From positions 544,064-608,063 of the forward strand of contig JAIWNI010000004.1 in assembly GCA_025331435.1 (NCBI GenBank): a DNA stretch of 64,000 nt, written 5' to 3'. Source of the DNA: Choanephora cucurbitarum (lineage: Eukaryota; Mucoromycota; Mucoromycetes; Mucorales; Choanephoraceae). The notes under the pieces were generated by a model, which was not told where the DNA came from, searched no databases, and saw only the letters and a list, made by a program, of their open reading frames with translations. Positions within the stretch are counted from its first letter, which is position 1. Each line of letters starts with the position of its first letter. Position numbers and translations under genes: made by a program. This document shows positions 1-11,495 of the stretch, piece after piece.

Positions 1-657
1 TACGCTTATAACAGAATTGGTTCAGATTAAAGGGCTAGCATCAAAATAAGTAAACCAAGATTGTTAAGAACATGAACCCTCTTAAACAAAGTGACTATCG
101 TACAAAAGCAACACCTATATCAACTATCTCATTGCTCTTTTTGCGATATATCTCCCCTCCTCTTTTTTTTTTAAGAAACATTTCAAAGCAGCACAGGAAG
201 TGTAGACTAGGGTAGCATCCAACTCTTTTCTAGACACTTGACTCCAGCCTTTATGCACGACAGTCATTGTGGAAAAAAAAGACAAGAGAATCAGGACAGT
301 AGGTCTGAGAGTTTCTACAAGATGTTGTTGTCCAGCTAAGAACTTGTGCTTTCATTTAGGCGAAATAAGGCCCCCCCTTTTTTTTATGTCGTTTAGATTG
401 TACAGTCAATTGTAATACAGTTAGATGTTGTGTCTCTTCCCTCAACTCTCCTAAATGGTTGATTTCTTGATAACTAGCAAGTTATCAACTGACTACTACC
501 AAAAGCAATATCACTCCAATGACATTTGCTATGTATTTTCCTTTCTTTCTCTCCCTGTCCATATAACCTCTATTCCATTCCTCTCATAATATCCATAGTG
601 TATATGCGTACAAAAGAGGGAATAAATTAAGCGTCAATTTATTGATCAACTTTAACT
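1..657. other. intergenic, no gene seen
   Basis: AT-rich DNA with short homopolymers (T-run near 161-172, C/T run near 371-386). I see no coding exon on either strand. The last part, next to 657, is the likely 3' UTR and terminator of the minus-strand splicing-factor gene. Confidence 0.5.
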
Positions 658-2209
658 TTAACTTGCAGTAGATGAACCTTGAGCAGCAGGATTCTGACTA
701 GGATATTTATCCTGTTGTGACATGGAAGGTGGTGCAGGTGGTTGCGCTGTACTCAAATCCATGGGTTCTAATGAAGATGTGTTAACTATCCTATCAGTTC
801 AGATATTTTCTTCTTTGACTTACTTGATTTCTTTTCGGCTACTGTCTGTTGAGGTTTAGGTCTTGCCCAGACAACACGAAGAGAACGACCGTTGATAGTC
901 AGACCAATCTGAGCTATTCTTTCTGCTGCTAGCTCAGCTGATGTACGTGTTGTGAAATTGATAAAGGCACATTTATTCTTTGGAGCAATTACGATTGACT
1001 TGATATCACCAAAGACATAAAAGAAACCTCTGTAGTTTAAAGTGAGTTAAGAGACAATTAGATAGAGAAAAAAAAACCACAAACTTACTGTAAATCTTCT
1101 TGTGTAATATCTGGTTCAACACCTGTCACAAATAAAGATGTCTAATGTAAAGAAAAACTGTCAATATCTTTTCAATGTATGCATAAAACAAGACTTACAA
1201 TGTTTTTGTCTTCAGGTGCCACTAATCCTTGTTGCTGGCCTGAGCCACGAACACGACTCAGCATCTTGTTAGCCACTGGATCATTTGTACCATTGTATCT
1301 ATCTCTGATATTCTGTTTAGGTGCATTGGCATCTGATTCCTGAGGCAACTCGTGTCTGTATGGACATCCATCACCTCGCTTACATTCACCTCGAACAAAG
1401 AATGAACAAACATGAGCTCGGTTACGTTTATAGTAAGGCTCGTTTCGGGCCAATTTGCTCAAGATATCTCGACTCTCGGGTGTCAAACGACTGGCATCAT
1501 AAATGCCTTCTGTATCAGCACCGCCATTCTCCTCTACCTATTGGGCGGTATCAGCTATCTTCCTTTTTAAAAAAAATCGTGTTCGCTCATATGCTCACCT
1601 TGTTGGCAAGGTTTTGTGCAAAATATTGTCGGTTGATATCAGTAGAAGGTGCTGATGATTTCAATTGAAGTGCTTTGTCTCTTACTTCCACGGGTAAACC
1701 TGATCGTACGAGTGAGCAATTACTTTCAATTTGATTGTGATAGAACTATACCGTATTGTAAATCCAAGACACAGGTCTGACATACATTCTTAACTTTGGC
1801 ACAAGTCTGACAGATTTCAGTCTTTTTGTATCTCGCATTAGTACCGGGTAACCAACGAAAGACTGTATAAGGTCTTTGACAGATCTAATGACAAGTCAAT
1901 ATTAACTTTTTTTTTAATTTTCATTTTCAGCATTTACCTTGCATTCTTTTCCATAAGGTTGTTTTGTCTATACAATAGAGGTCAATAAGAGATAACAGAA
2001 AACAAAAAAAAATGAAAGAATGAACAGATGCATAAGTTACAATTTTACCATGCGAACATAAGGATTGTCACCGAGGCAAGTCTCGCAAACAATAGGGAAT
2101 TCCTAAGACAATTAGGCTGATGAGTTATGTGGCATCTCAATAAATTATCTAAAATAATTACAGCATCTTCCCAGCCTTGCTTGTTAGGGTCAGCTTTTGT
2201 CAAACTCAT
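658..2209 (-). CDS. RBM22: pre-mRNA-splicing factor, RBM22/SLT11 (Ecm2) family
   Basis: Spliceosomal RNA-binding protein that in the family contacts U6/U2 snRNA and the intron in the activated spliceosome; nuclear. Exons inferred on the minus strand: 2209-2162, 2102-2049 and 1967-1938, then four or more further exons. The N-terminus ([16 protein letters not shown], then [18 protein letters not shown]) and the following CxxC pairs ([26 protein letters not shown]) are the family's zinc-binding module. It is followed by a CCCH finger ([19 protein letters not shown], about 1345-1420) and an RRM ([10 protein letters not shown] ... [11 protein letters not shown] ... CAFINFTTR ... [13 protein letters not shown]). 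The last intron, about 56 nt, joins EKKS to [11 protein letters not shown], giving a Pro/Gln-rich tail and stop TAA at 660-658. The start is the only ATG ahead of the conserved N-terminus. It is divergent from MCM4. Without the last splice the protein would end early at ISELIG. Family assignment is firm; some internal borders are approximate. Confidence 0.93.
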
Positions 2210-2419
2210 ATTAAATGATGAAAAAAGGAGAATATAAATGAACTGAGCATGAAACGCGTCATAGAATAAAAAAAAAAGACAGTGTGTGTGTGTGTGTGTT
2301 TAAGTGAAGTTAAAATAAGCCACAAAACACGTCGCGTATATTCAAAAAATAAGGTAGGCGACGAACTTTTTTTCTTTTTTCTTTCCCCCCCCCCCCCTTT
2401 TTTTCTTTACCTTCATATA
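2210..2419. promoter_or_regulatory. shared divergent promoter, GT microsatellite and poly-C/T tract
   Basis: About 210 bp separate the two divergent start codons. They contain a (GT)10 run at about 2282-2301 and a T-rich then 13-base C-rich tract at about 2367-2404 just before the MCM4 ATG. Pyrimidine tracts close to the start are common in fungal promoters. I saw no clear TATA box. Bidirectional use is inferred from geometry only. Confidence 0.5.
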
Positions 2420-5179
2420 ATGAGTAGTTTTAATCAAACACCTTCTGATATCATTCCAGATACGCCCGGTCGTTATGGTCGTAGAACTGATTTGATGTCT
2501 TCTCAGTTAGAACCTAGTTCACCTGGTTTTTATGCCCGTACACCTGGTTCCCCTCGTCATTTTAGAAACAGACGTTCAGAACTCTCTTCTACTCTATTGG
2601 GAGACGATATCGGCGCCACTTCACCACTCGCCTACCCTTCAACACCTATGCGCTCTGGCTTAGAAAGCTATGGCTCACCTCGTACACCTCGTACCAACCC
2701 AGCTACCTTTATCCGTACACCACATGCCCCTGGACAGACACCTTCTGTCTCACAAGCTGCCCGTCTTTCTTCTATGAATGTTGATTCGCAAGACGTCGAT
2801 CCTTCTCTCTCAGTTCGTCTTATTTGGGGTACAACAGTCAATATCCATGAAGCCATGACCAGTTTTCGCAATTTCTTGAATCATTTCACCTTAGCTGATC
2901 GTAAACGTAAACACCATGAGTCTATCACCGAAGAAGACAAACGACCTTTCTATCCTGCTCTTTTGACACATGTGTATGATACTAATGCCACTAGTGTCAA
3001 CTTGGATTGTCGTAATTTAATGGCCTACTCAGTCACCCGTAAGCTCTATGATCAATTGGTCAAGTACCCTCAAGAAATCATTCCCTTGATGGATCACACC
3101 ATCACTGAATTCTACTTTGGTTTGTTTCCCAATACTGATTTCAACGGCCTTCAATTGAAGGTGCGACCATTCAACCTGAACAACACAGTAAACATGCGTG
3201 ATTTGGATCCTCAAAATGTAGACCAGTTGATTACCATCAAGGGTCTCATGATCCGTGCCTCTCCTGTCATTCCCGATATGAAGGAAGCCTTTTTCCGTTG
3301 TTTGATCTGTGATTATACTGTCACAGTCAGTGTTGATCGTGGTCGTATTTTGGAGCCCACCCGTTGTGGTAGAGAGTCTTGTGATTCTGAAAACTCCATG
3401 ACTTTGGTTCATAATCGTTGTCTGTTTTCTGACAAGCAAGTCGCTCGTATTCAAGAAACACCCGATGTTGTGCCTGATGGTCAAACCCCTCAGACTGTTT
3501 CTATGTGTCTTTACGATGATTTAGTGGATGTAGGTAAGCCTGGTGATCGTCTTGAAATCACTGGTATCTTCCGTGGTGTTCCTGTCCGCGTCAACCCTCG
3601 TCAAAGAACCATTCGTGCTCTCTTTAGAACCTATTTGGATGTGGTTCATATCAAGCGTACAGATAAAAAGCGTGTTCAATTGGATAGAAACTTCCATGCT
3701 CAATTTGGCCCTGAAGTGTAAAGTATAACAAATGGCAGATTGATATTCATAAGGCTAAGTAAATGCAATGTCTAGGTATGAAGAAGGAGATGAAATTGAG
3801 CAAGTGACAACAACAGATGAAGAAGAGATTTTAGCTTTAAGTCGTCGTACCAACCTTTATGATACATTGGCTAGATCTTTGGCCCCTAGTATTTATGAAC
3901 TGGATGATGTCAAGAAGGGTATCTTGCTTCAACTGTTTGGTGGTACTCACAAGACATTCCAAAAATCAGGTGCTCCTCGCTTTAGAGGTGATATCAATGT
4001 CTTGTTGGTGGGTGACCCAGGTACCAGTAAGTCTCAGTTACTTCAGTATGTCCATAAGATTGCTCCTCGTGGTGTCTATACTTCAGGTAAAGGTTCTTCT
4101 GCTGTTGGTTTGACAGCCTATATCACCCGTGATCCTGATTCACGTCAGTTGGTGCTTGAGAGTGGTGCTCTTGTCTTGAGTGACGGTGGTGTTTGTTGTA
4201 TTGATGAATTTGACAAGATGTCTGATGCTACCCGTTCTGTCTTGCACGAAGTGATGGAACAACAGACTATTTCAGTAGCCAAGGCAGGTATCATCACTAC
4301 CTTGAATGCCAGAACATCCATCTGTGCTTCTGCCAATCCCATTGGCTCCCGATGGAACAAGAACATGTCTGTTCCTGCTAACTTGGACTTACCTCCTCCT
4401 CTCTTGTCTCGTTTCGATTTACTTTACTTGATCTTGGACCGTATTGATGAAGATTCAGATCGCCGTTTAGCTAAGCACTTGGTAGCCCTTTATATGGAAG
4501 ACAACCCATTGACAGCTGGTAACGATATCATTAGTGTAGAACTGTTGACAAAATACATCAACTACGCTAGAGAACGTGTTCACCCTGTCTTAACAGAAGA
4601 AGCCGGAAGTAAGTTGGTTGATTTCTATGTGGATCTCCGTAAGCAAGGTCAAGATCGTGGCAGTTCTGAAAAGCGTGTGACAGCCACTACACGTCAGTTG
4701 GAATCTATGATTCGTATGTCAGAGGCACACGCTAAGATGAGAATGAGTAGCACGGTAGATGTAGCTGATGTGATGGAAGCCTCTCGTCTGTTGCGTGAGG
4801 CCATCAAGGATTACGCAACAGATCCTAAGACAGGTCGTATTGATATGGACTTGATTCTGTCTGGTACAGCTTCTTCTGAACGTGACCTTCAAAACAGTCT
4901 AAAGGAATCTTTGTTATCCAAGCTCTCCTCTTACAACAACAACCGTGTTGATTACACTAAACTATTTAAAGATTTCAATGATCAAAACCAAGTGGTAAGT
5001 CTCTTATTTTGTGCGTTACAAGTTGAATTGTGGTTAAGTTTGTTATGATTTTATAGCCTGTGGATAATAAGACATTCGATGCTATCTTAAAATCTTTACA
5101 AGATCAAGGTGTCATCAGTACTTCTGGTGAAGGACGAAAGCGTATCATTCGTATTTTAACAGCCAGTGCTGATGCTTAA
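2420..5179 (+). CDS. MCM4: DNA replication licensing factor MCM4
   Basis: Subunit of the hetero-hexameric MCM2-7 helicase that unwinds replication origins in the nucleus. Three exons: 2420-3717, 3776-4994 and 5057-5179 (introns of 58 and 62 nt, GT...AG), giving about 879 residues, the usual MCM4 size. The first ~130 residues are a Ser/Thr/Pro-rich tail with repeated SP/TP sites (TPGRYG, PSSPG, PGSPR), the typical CDK/DDK target region. A zinc-binding segment lies near residues 294-320 (CLIC ... RCGRESC). AAA+ motifs: Walker A GDPGTSKSQ near 512, Walker B CCIDEFDKM near 573, arginine finger LSRFDLL near 644. The C-terminal winged-helix part ends in exon 3 (RIIRILTASADA). The ATG at 2420 is chosen over an upstream in-frame ATG at 2282 because the intervening residues derive from the GT and C/T repeats. 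Confidence 0.97.
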
Positions 5180-6652
5180 TCTCTTTTTCATTCATCATCA
5201 TCTTGTTATACATTTTATCTTCCTTTATACATGCACATTATACACTTTTCACTCTCTATATGTATACTTCATTTCTTGTTCATATAATATATTTTTGCTT
5301 TTTTTTTATGTCATAAATGAGAGAAAGACAAATTGTCAAGCACAAGATCGAATAGACCATTAAGTAAGCCTTAAATCATATTAAAGTCAAAAGCATTGTT
5401 GAAGTCATTCTGTTCTTCTTGAAAAAAGAAAAGCACAACCTAGTTTCATTTTAATCGAAACAGCTTATCTCTAAAGAATTCATGGGCTTCAAATCACTTG
5501 TCTCTGGGCTTTCCTAAAACAGGATACTAGAATTGCCTTGTGCTAAATCAGGCTTTATCTTGATCCAACTCGAAGCTAATGCTTCAGTAGATTTGTGCTT
5601 GGTGCTTATCGCCATGTCTGATTCTTGGTAATAAAAACCTCTCTGCATTGCAGAAAGATAAACTTCTTGAAGACCAGAAGAGCCTTTTGAATACCTGTAA
5701 TTTGATCAACAAAACTTGACAAGAAACCCTTTTTGCAGTGCAAAGAGAGACTTTTATTTCCAGAGCTACGCAAGAAAACAAGCTAGTTCTAAACAAAAGC
5801 ATATATACTTCTTGATGCCATCATATACCTTCTTTTCCTTTATACAGTATGTCTGAAGATTTAACTAAGCAATATAAAAAGAACCCATTAAAGCCTTTTC
5901 TTCTTCTTTTCTTTTCCTTTGATCAGTTTGACAGCTTTCTTTTTATCTTTTTTTTTGTCTAGTAATCATGAGATGTAAACTCACTTTTGATTGGCCCAAT
6001 AATTGCTGTAATGGCCTTCTAGTTTTTAGTAGTGCAATGATTTGGAAAGCTTCCTAGGAGGGCTTTTGATGCATAATTTAAGCATAGAGACAGGTTGATA
6101 CAAAGAAAAAAGAGAACAAAGATTTTACAAACAAAATGCAGAGACTACATTGCGTTAGAAACTGGTCAAGAATATACTTAATATAAGAGCGATTTTATCA
6201 GAAACACTGACACTCATAAGCAAAGTGATCGCTTTGTGTACTTGAGAAAAAAAACTATTACTTGCTGTCAGTCAGGTAATATATAGACATACAGCGAATA
6301 CCTTAAGACTATTTGATACAGACACTTTTATATACATTAGTATGAGAATATGTATGATGTATACTGAAGTAAATAACAAAATCATCTGTATCTTCTTAAA
6401 CGCTCCATTCAGTCTAAAATAAAGCAAATGCTAGGGGGGAGAGGGCTGCTAATGAATCAGCTAACAAATCTCTATAACCTTTTAGTGTGTTGGATCACTG
6501 TGTCTATCACTTTTGTCGCTCTGTAACTGTTTTATGTTAGACTATAATTCATAAGCTTGCATTGCTGATTATAGCTCTCGTCAAACAATTACAGCAACCA
6601 TTTCAAATACATAGTTTAAATCAGTGTCAGTAACAATAATCACAGCGCAAAT
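5180..6652. other. intergenic, mostly without genes
   Basis: AT-rich. The first ~100 bp are the MCM4 3' UTR. Apart from the repeat-derived exon remnant at 5511-5720, I see no coding region on either strand. Confidence 0.5.
5511..5720 (-). pseudogene. isolated exon remnant related to the palindrome-arm minus-strand gene
   Basis: The stretch 5563-5640 is almost identical to 10925-11002 of the palindrome arm (shared: gatccaactcga, then aatgcttcagtagattt). Read on the minus strand it gives an open segment with STKHKSTEALASSWIKIK, against NTKHKSTEALVSSWIKIQ in the arm. It is about 45 bp longer inside than the arm version, so it probably preserves an older state of the same exon (LQEVYLSAMQRGFYYQESDM). 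It ends at a stop near 5511. Function unknown. No flanking exons are recognisable here. Confidence 0.5.
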
Positions 6653-6847
6653 ATGGCAGATAAAAACGCTAAATGCATTGAATGTAAGCGCATTATCTTC
6701 AATTGATTTCTACACATAACTTGTTTATTAATTCGATTCAATACTTAGCCATTGAAGAAGTTCTGAAAGAAATGGCCGATCAAAATAGTCAGGTTGACTG
6801 GGACGATTTTGTAGTAAAAGCAAAGGAGTTGATCATTGATAGTTATA

Positions 6848-7676
6848 CAGTGTGAACCAAAATAAGCTGCGGATTTACAAACTCTGTGATTTAAACACGT
6901 AACCCATCGTTGTCCTGTTGATCTTCTTTTCATTCTTCTCTTAAAAAGCATACTAAAAAGAGCACTTCGGCAGTTATTCTCGTATGCAAAGAAGCTAAAA
7001 AGTATCTTTCCGGATATGAGTATGTTAGATTAGCCGACGCTTTTGTGTATCAAAGTAGCCGTGCTCAGATTGCCAGAGATCTTGACTTTCCTGAATCAAC
7101 TGTATGATTAGCATATAAAAGACTTTAGCAGGCAAAGACTACTCTTCCTAAAACTCCAAGCGGGAGAAGAAGACTTCTTTCTCAAACTGATTTGAACCCG
7201 ATTGAGACAAGCGTTCGTCGTCGACCTACTCAATTAATTAGGGCTTAACTTCATCACTTTTTTGAGTTCTGGCAAAAAGGTCTCTTTGTCCGCTTTTCGA
7301 GTAACTTTGGGTCGTATGAACTTCAAATCGCATGTTACAACAATGAAACCAGCTCTGAAGCGAAGACACAAAGGTTTGCGTTTAGCTTGGGACTAACAAA
7401 GGTTAAGCTGGACAAAAGATGACTGGAACAAGGTAGTTTGGTGTGATGAGGCCAAGCTCACCTTAAAGAGTGCTAGTGCTGGAACTAGAGCAGTCAGAAA
7501 GGATGGAGAAAGGTATAAGGAGAGACATATCAAGAGCACCCACAAGTCCGGTTTGGGCTCTGTGATGGCATCGGGATGCTTTTATGCAAAGGTATCAGCT
7601 CTCTTGTGGTACAACTCCATTAATGCACTCATTAAATTTAAATTTTAAAATCCGCAGCTTATTTCAGTTCACACTG
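6848..7676 (+). mobile_element. Tc1/mariner-type element, 3'-deleted, left copy
   Basis: Terminal inverted repeats cagtgtgaaccaaaat and its reverse complement with one change (atttcagttcacactg), flanked by TA at 6846-6847 and 7677-7678. The inside reads as decayed Tc1 transposase: helix-turn-helix-like SSRAQIARDLDFPESTV, then KPALKRRHKGLRLAW, DDWNKVVWCDEAKL (first catalytic Asp region) and GLGSVMASGCFYAK. The coding part then stops short, so the second Asp and the final Asp/Glu are missing. In-frame stops and frameshifts are present (for example LAWD then TAA). At 829 bp it is about half of a full Tc1, so non-autonomous. Confidence 0.85.
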
Positions 7677-8853
7677 TACGAATCATAATCTGAACGTCTT
7701 TCGAGGCGAATGGAAACAATTGCTTTTGAATGCAGCTAGCAGCTTACACTATGCAGTCAAAAATAATTCTGGTAGCAGAAACAAACGGAGATTGATTTCA
7801 AACGCACTGAAGCAAGCAAGAAGCTTGCAAAATCAGTTGCTAGTAGCAGCTTCATCATCACCCGTCTGCAAGTCCTCTACATCCGCCAGCAAGTCCGCTA
7901 CATCCACCAGCAAGCACAACGCGTTGGTTACGACGAATGAAAAGGCCAAACTAATTGAACGCGTTTCAAAATTGAATGATTCTGAAAAATGGAAGTTGTC
8001 CAGCGGGAAGTTTGTTGAGGGCGCTGTTTGCGAAGTCATTAGTAAATGCCATTACGATCATCCTGCTCTCCATTTTGTTGTCGATGCATCTGATGCAATT
8101 TGGAAGGAGGTACTTACAAAAGAAGAATCAAATGAAATTAGAAATTTCAAAGCCCCTGCCTTACCTGCCCTTGGTGAAGATATCCAGAGCTATCTGGATT
8201 CTTTCGACTCCACTCAGCTGAGGAATGCCAAAGACGTATACGATCATGCTTGCAAGAGCAAATTTTAATTTGGTACCGGTACTACCAAAACATGGATTCG
8301 GAAGTCTTTTATTGAAGCTGCTGAGCTATTTGAAGACAATAGCAAGATCAACTTCAGTGACTTTTCAGAAGGCGACTTGATGAACAAACTTTGGCAATTT
8401 GTTTATAGGTGCTATAGAAGCAGTTCTGTTGATGCCAAGTTGGGCGAAAGAGTGAGCATTGCCAGCTCATTAGCAAGAAACCAGAACAGATGTCTAGAAG
8501 GCCTTGATAAAAGAGAAAGAAAGGCAAGTGGTGCAAAAGTGGACATTCTGTTCAAAGCTGGCCGACATGAAGTAGGATGCTATGAAGTTGGGAAAGAGGA
8601 TGTTCTTTCTATCGATGACAAGTACTTGGATGACGGAATGACAAAACTGCCAAAGACGCTCAGAGACATGCTATCAAGATTGGTCGAAGTCAATCCAACA
8701 CAGATCAACAAGCTGTACACCGTTGGCTTCAAAATGATCGGTAAGAACCTGCTTATTGTATAGGCTGTCATCTGAGTTATTGATCATTCCTTTTTTTTTT
8801 TTTTTTTTTTTTTGCCATATCTCCTCTTAGGTCTTCAGCTTGAGATGTTAATA

Positions 8854-9357
8854 CAGTCATCCCCCGATTTAGGGAACGGTCCTGTGGCAATCCGTTCCTT
8901 ATTTTATTTCAAACTACCGCCTGTGAGAGCCAATTATATCGTAGAATCACTTTATAAATTATCTTCTAGACAGTCTCGATATAATAAGAGTGATAGCTTT
9001 TCGCATATTGTGGGTGTTCTCTGCACATCCAAACATAACTTTTTGCAATGTCATGTTGAATATTATGTCAAACATTCAAGTGCAATTTGAGGCGATAATA
9101 CTGTTGTCATGACGATTATACAATGAGCTTTGTATACAAGAAATTGTGTATCTTCTATGGTTATATTGCATTACACGCTTTATATCAAGCATTTCAAACA
9201 TTAATGACATCGGAGTGCTATCGAAGCATTGGTGCGAAGCTATTACAATCAGGATAAAAGATTATCAAGAGGGGCTTTATTTTTAATAAGGAACGATATT
9301 GATTTAGGGAACGGTTGTGAGGGAACCTAAGCCGTTCCCTAAATCGGGGGATGACTG
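8854..9357 (+). mobile_element. pogo/Tigger-like non-autonomous element (MITE family A), left copy
   Basis: 504 bp with inverted ends cagtcatcccccgattta / taaatcgggggatgactg and TA at 8852-8853 and 9358-9359. Sub-terminal motifs of the type ggaacgatattgattt and gagggaacc are shared with the 186-bp element at 26640. No transposase is encoded. The CAGTC-x-x-CCC-CG start and TA target resemble pogo/Tigger ends. It splits a coding exon; dropping the element and one TA restores an open frame across the site (LEML then IVDVPAG). Confidence 0.85.
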
Positions 9358-9602
9358 TAGTAGATGTTCCTGCTGGCAGCACTGTTGTTCGAGTGACACG
9401 AACAAAAGGACTGTCCTTTCCTGATCAAGGTTCAGATGTTGGTGTTGATCTGACCGCTTTGTTAGAAACTGTATTGATTGGAAGAAGGATAATGGAAAAT
9501 GTTGAAAGTCTGCTAGTTAGGAGCAAGAAAAGAAAGGCTGTAGAGCTTAGAAACGACCCTGAAGATCAATCCACTGCTCTTTTGCTGCCTTATTTGTTGT
9601 AA

Positions 9603-10640
9603 ATAAGTCGCTCCTTGTAATAAATAACTGTTTGTATCAATGCCCAATCTCTTCTATGCCTCTATTTTGTCTAACATTTCTGCTGCTTGAAATTGATCTA
9701 AAGGTCGGTTAAAATATCGGGACATAAGGGAACTATACAGGAAGTGTGATCAGAAAGATCTGCATTCTAAGTTTATGCTTACTTCTCATCAAAAAAAAAA
9801 AAAAAAAAAAAACCAGGTATCATGTAACAATGCGATAACTGAAAAACACTGCTCTAGACCAAAAGTATTGATTTCTATCAGAGTATTGCAAATCGAATAA
9901 GCTGGCAATTATGCAAATCATGAAACTAACAAAAGTCCTCTAAACTAAGACTCACAAAGAGATATCTTTATTCGAAGAGTAATTGCTATGTTAGCTCTCG
10001 AATAACTAAAAGTTTTGATACAGAGACTATCAAACTTATGATTGCTTTTCCTTCCTTTAGTGTTCGTTTAGATCTATTTAGGTTGACTCAAAATAGCATG
10101 TGACTATTCTTTGTTTACCATAGAAATAGTTGCAATGGTTAAGATCAAAATCAGCGTATTGATCTTGTTCATAGCTAATCTTCGCCATAAGCAAGACAAT
10201 CAGTTTTCAAGCCATACATAAGACGATGGGAGCCCAAAAAATCATCCTTTATTTGACATTCTCAAGACGATATTAACCATCAACAATTACTAAAGTTATC
10301 AGCTTCTTCAAATTAGCTAGTCATTGATGATATAATTCAAACCCAAAAGATATCAGGCTGTCAAATCAGCAAGGCAGTAGCATCATTTAAAGAGCTCTAT
10401 CAACCGTGATGTTTAAAATCGCAGATAACATCTAACTTTGCAAATCAAAGATATAGTGTGTCTGACTAACAACATCCATTAACATTAAACCTTGCACACA
10501 TGCTTCATTGCTTTCAACGCATTAGATATGACTATGGAAATAAGAGCAATGACTAGGATGTTAAAAAAAAAAGTATCTTTTACTATGAAAGCTTTGAATG
10601 TTCATAAAAAGAAAGCGCAATGTCTTTATGCTTGGGAGCA
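9603..10640. other. arm interior, no supported gene
   Basis: Non-coding looking DNA with an A-run of about 22 at 9791-9812. From 9736 on it is the segment copied again at 57802-58988. The plus-strand open frame at 10492-10707 is the antisense of the minus-strand exon next to it and is not called. Confidence 0.5.
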
Positions 10641-11468
10641 TGTTTATGAAGCAGCTATGAACTTGAAGAGAGCAAGAGCTCGAATAATGAAATGCCTCTG
10701 TTCATAGACTACTTGAGTTGCTCCCAACAGATCATTTGAATGTAATCTAATCTGCTTTAATGATCCAACCAAACCTATAAAATCATTGATTTTGAATTGC
10801 AGCATTTCAGTGGTAATAAAGGAAAGACTGTCAGATCTAGTCAGGAGTTTCTTCTGCCGTAGACTTAGCATTATCGCTACAACGAAAAAAAAAGAGAATA
10901 TGAAAAGAAAACGACAGTTGTATTTTGATCCAACTCGAAACTAATGCTTCAGTAGATTTGTGCTTGGTGTTTATCCCTATGTCTGGTTTTTGCCAATAAA
11001 AGTCTTCAAGATACCTGCAATTTGGACAACAAAAAAGTATTATAAGACAATTAAAGTTTGAGCGACAATACTGACGACAACACCAACTCTTTTTAACACA
11101 AACTGAGTTGTTTAATACAAGCCTGATTGTTTGAATTATTAGTAGTAAATCTTGAATTGTGAAAACAATAACCACTTTAGCAGCTAACAAAGCAAGAATT
11201 TTGCATGCTATTTTTTTTTTGGTTTGATTCAAGCACTTTTATAAAGCTAAAGAAAGAATAATACAAGTCATAGATGCTTGAAAATTGGTGCTTATGTTCT
11301 TGCTATAGAACAGTCCTGGTTTCTTAATCGATTATACCTTTCCAATCTTCTCAGGATATACACATCCAATGTGATACCAATCTCTGGATATGGACTATTA
11401 ATGAACAGATGCTCATGTATCAAATAATTCATTATTCCCTCCACAAGGTCCTTAAACTTACTAGCAGT
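10641..11468 (-). pseudogene. unrecognised minus-strand gene remnant of the left arm
   Basis: Read from the palindrome centre outward: an exon-like segment with KFKDLVEGIMNYLIHEHLF and YPEIGITLDVYILRRLERY (11468 to about 11290), non-coding DNA, an exon CPNCRYLEDFYWQKPDIGI ... STEALVSSWIKIQ (about 11050-10920), and a last exon DSLSFITTEMLQFKINDF ... HFIIRALALFKFIAAS ending at 10644. A short T-rich intron (gtcgtt...ttgtag) may join the last two. The first exon is cut by the inner palindrome junction. I do not recognise the protein. Related copies at 5511-5720 and 57802-58988 show it is a repeated sequence. Confidence 0.45.
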
Positions 11469-11495
11469 GTTATTCTGACCTATCTCAATCTCTAG

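Larger units (their letters stand above)
6653..9602 (+). pseudogene. fungal multicopy gene with nuclease-like core, broken by Tc1 and MITE (left copy)
   Basis: Reconstructed by eye: exon 6653-6683 (MADKNAKCIE), a 65-nt intron, exon 6749-6847 ending ...FVVKAKELIIDSY, then a Tc1 element. Coding resumes at about 7678 (NHNLNVFRGEWKQLLLNAAS) and runs to an in-frame TAA at 8266. It continues as FGTGTTKTWIRKSF to MMNKLWQFVYRCYRSSS, then a core with KVDILFK and EVGCYEVGK, KYLDDGMTKLPKTLRDML and KLYTVGFKMIG. An intron (about 8741-8830) leads to LQLEML, where a MITE sits. The frame is restored after the MITE (VDVPAGSTVVRVTRTKG) to the stop at 9602. The D...E-x-x-K spacing suggests a PD-(D/E)XK-like fold, but this is inference. 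Joining across the Tc1 site needs one further frame correction, so membership of the first two exons is likely, not proven. Biochemical role unknown. Confidence 0.65.

Noticed and set aside
2282..2419. Upstream ATG that would extend MCM4 by 46 residues
   Set aside because: The extension is encoded by the GT microsatellite and C/T tract and shows no protein-like conservation.
2668..3703. Long minus-strand frames inside MCM4
   Set aside because: Antisense shadows of a strongly conserved gene, with no independent signals.
6846..7678. Seamless repair of the arm gene across the left Tc1
   Set aside because: Excising the element and one TA leaves the flanking frames one base apart, so a simple clean insertion into one exon cannot be claimed.
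8780..9090. ORF inside the MITE (and the minus mirror 15359-15691)
   Set aside because: It begins in a homopolymer and the intron of the host gene and runs into the MITE; no transposase features.
10492..10707. Plus-strand ORF of 71 codons in the palindrome arm (and mirror 13743-13958)
   Set aside because: It overlaps antisense to the better-supported exon ending FKFIAAS and has lysine runs from an A-tract; judged a shadow.
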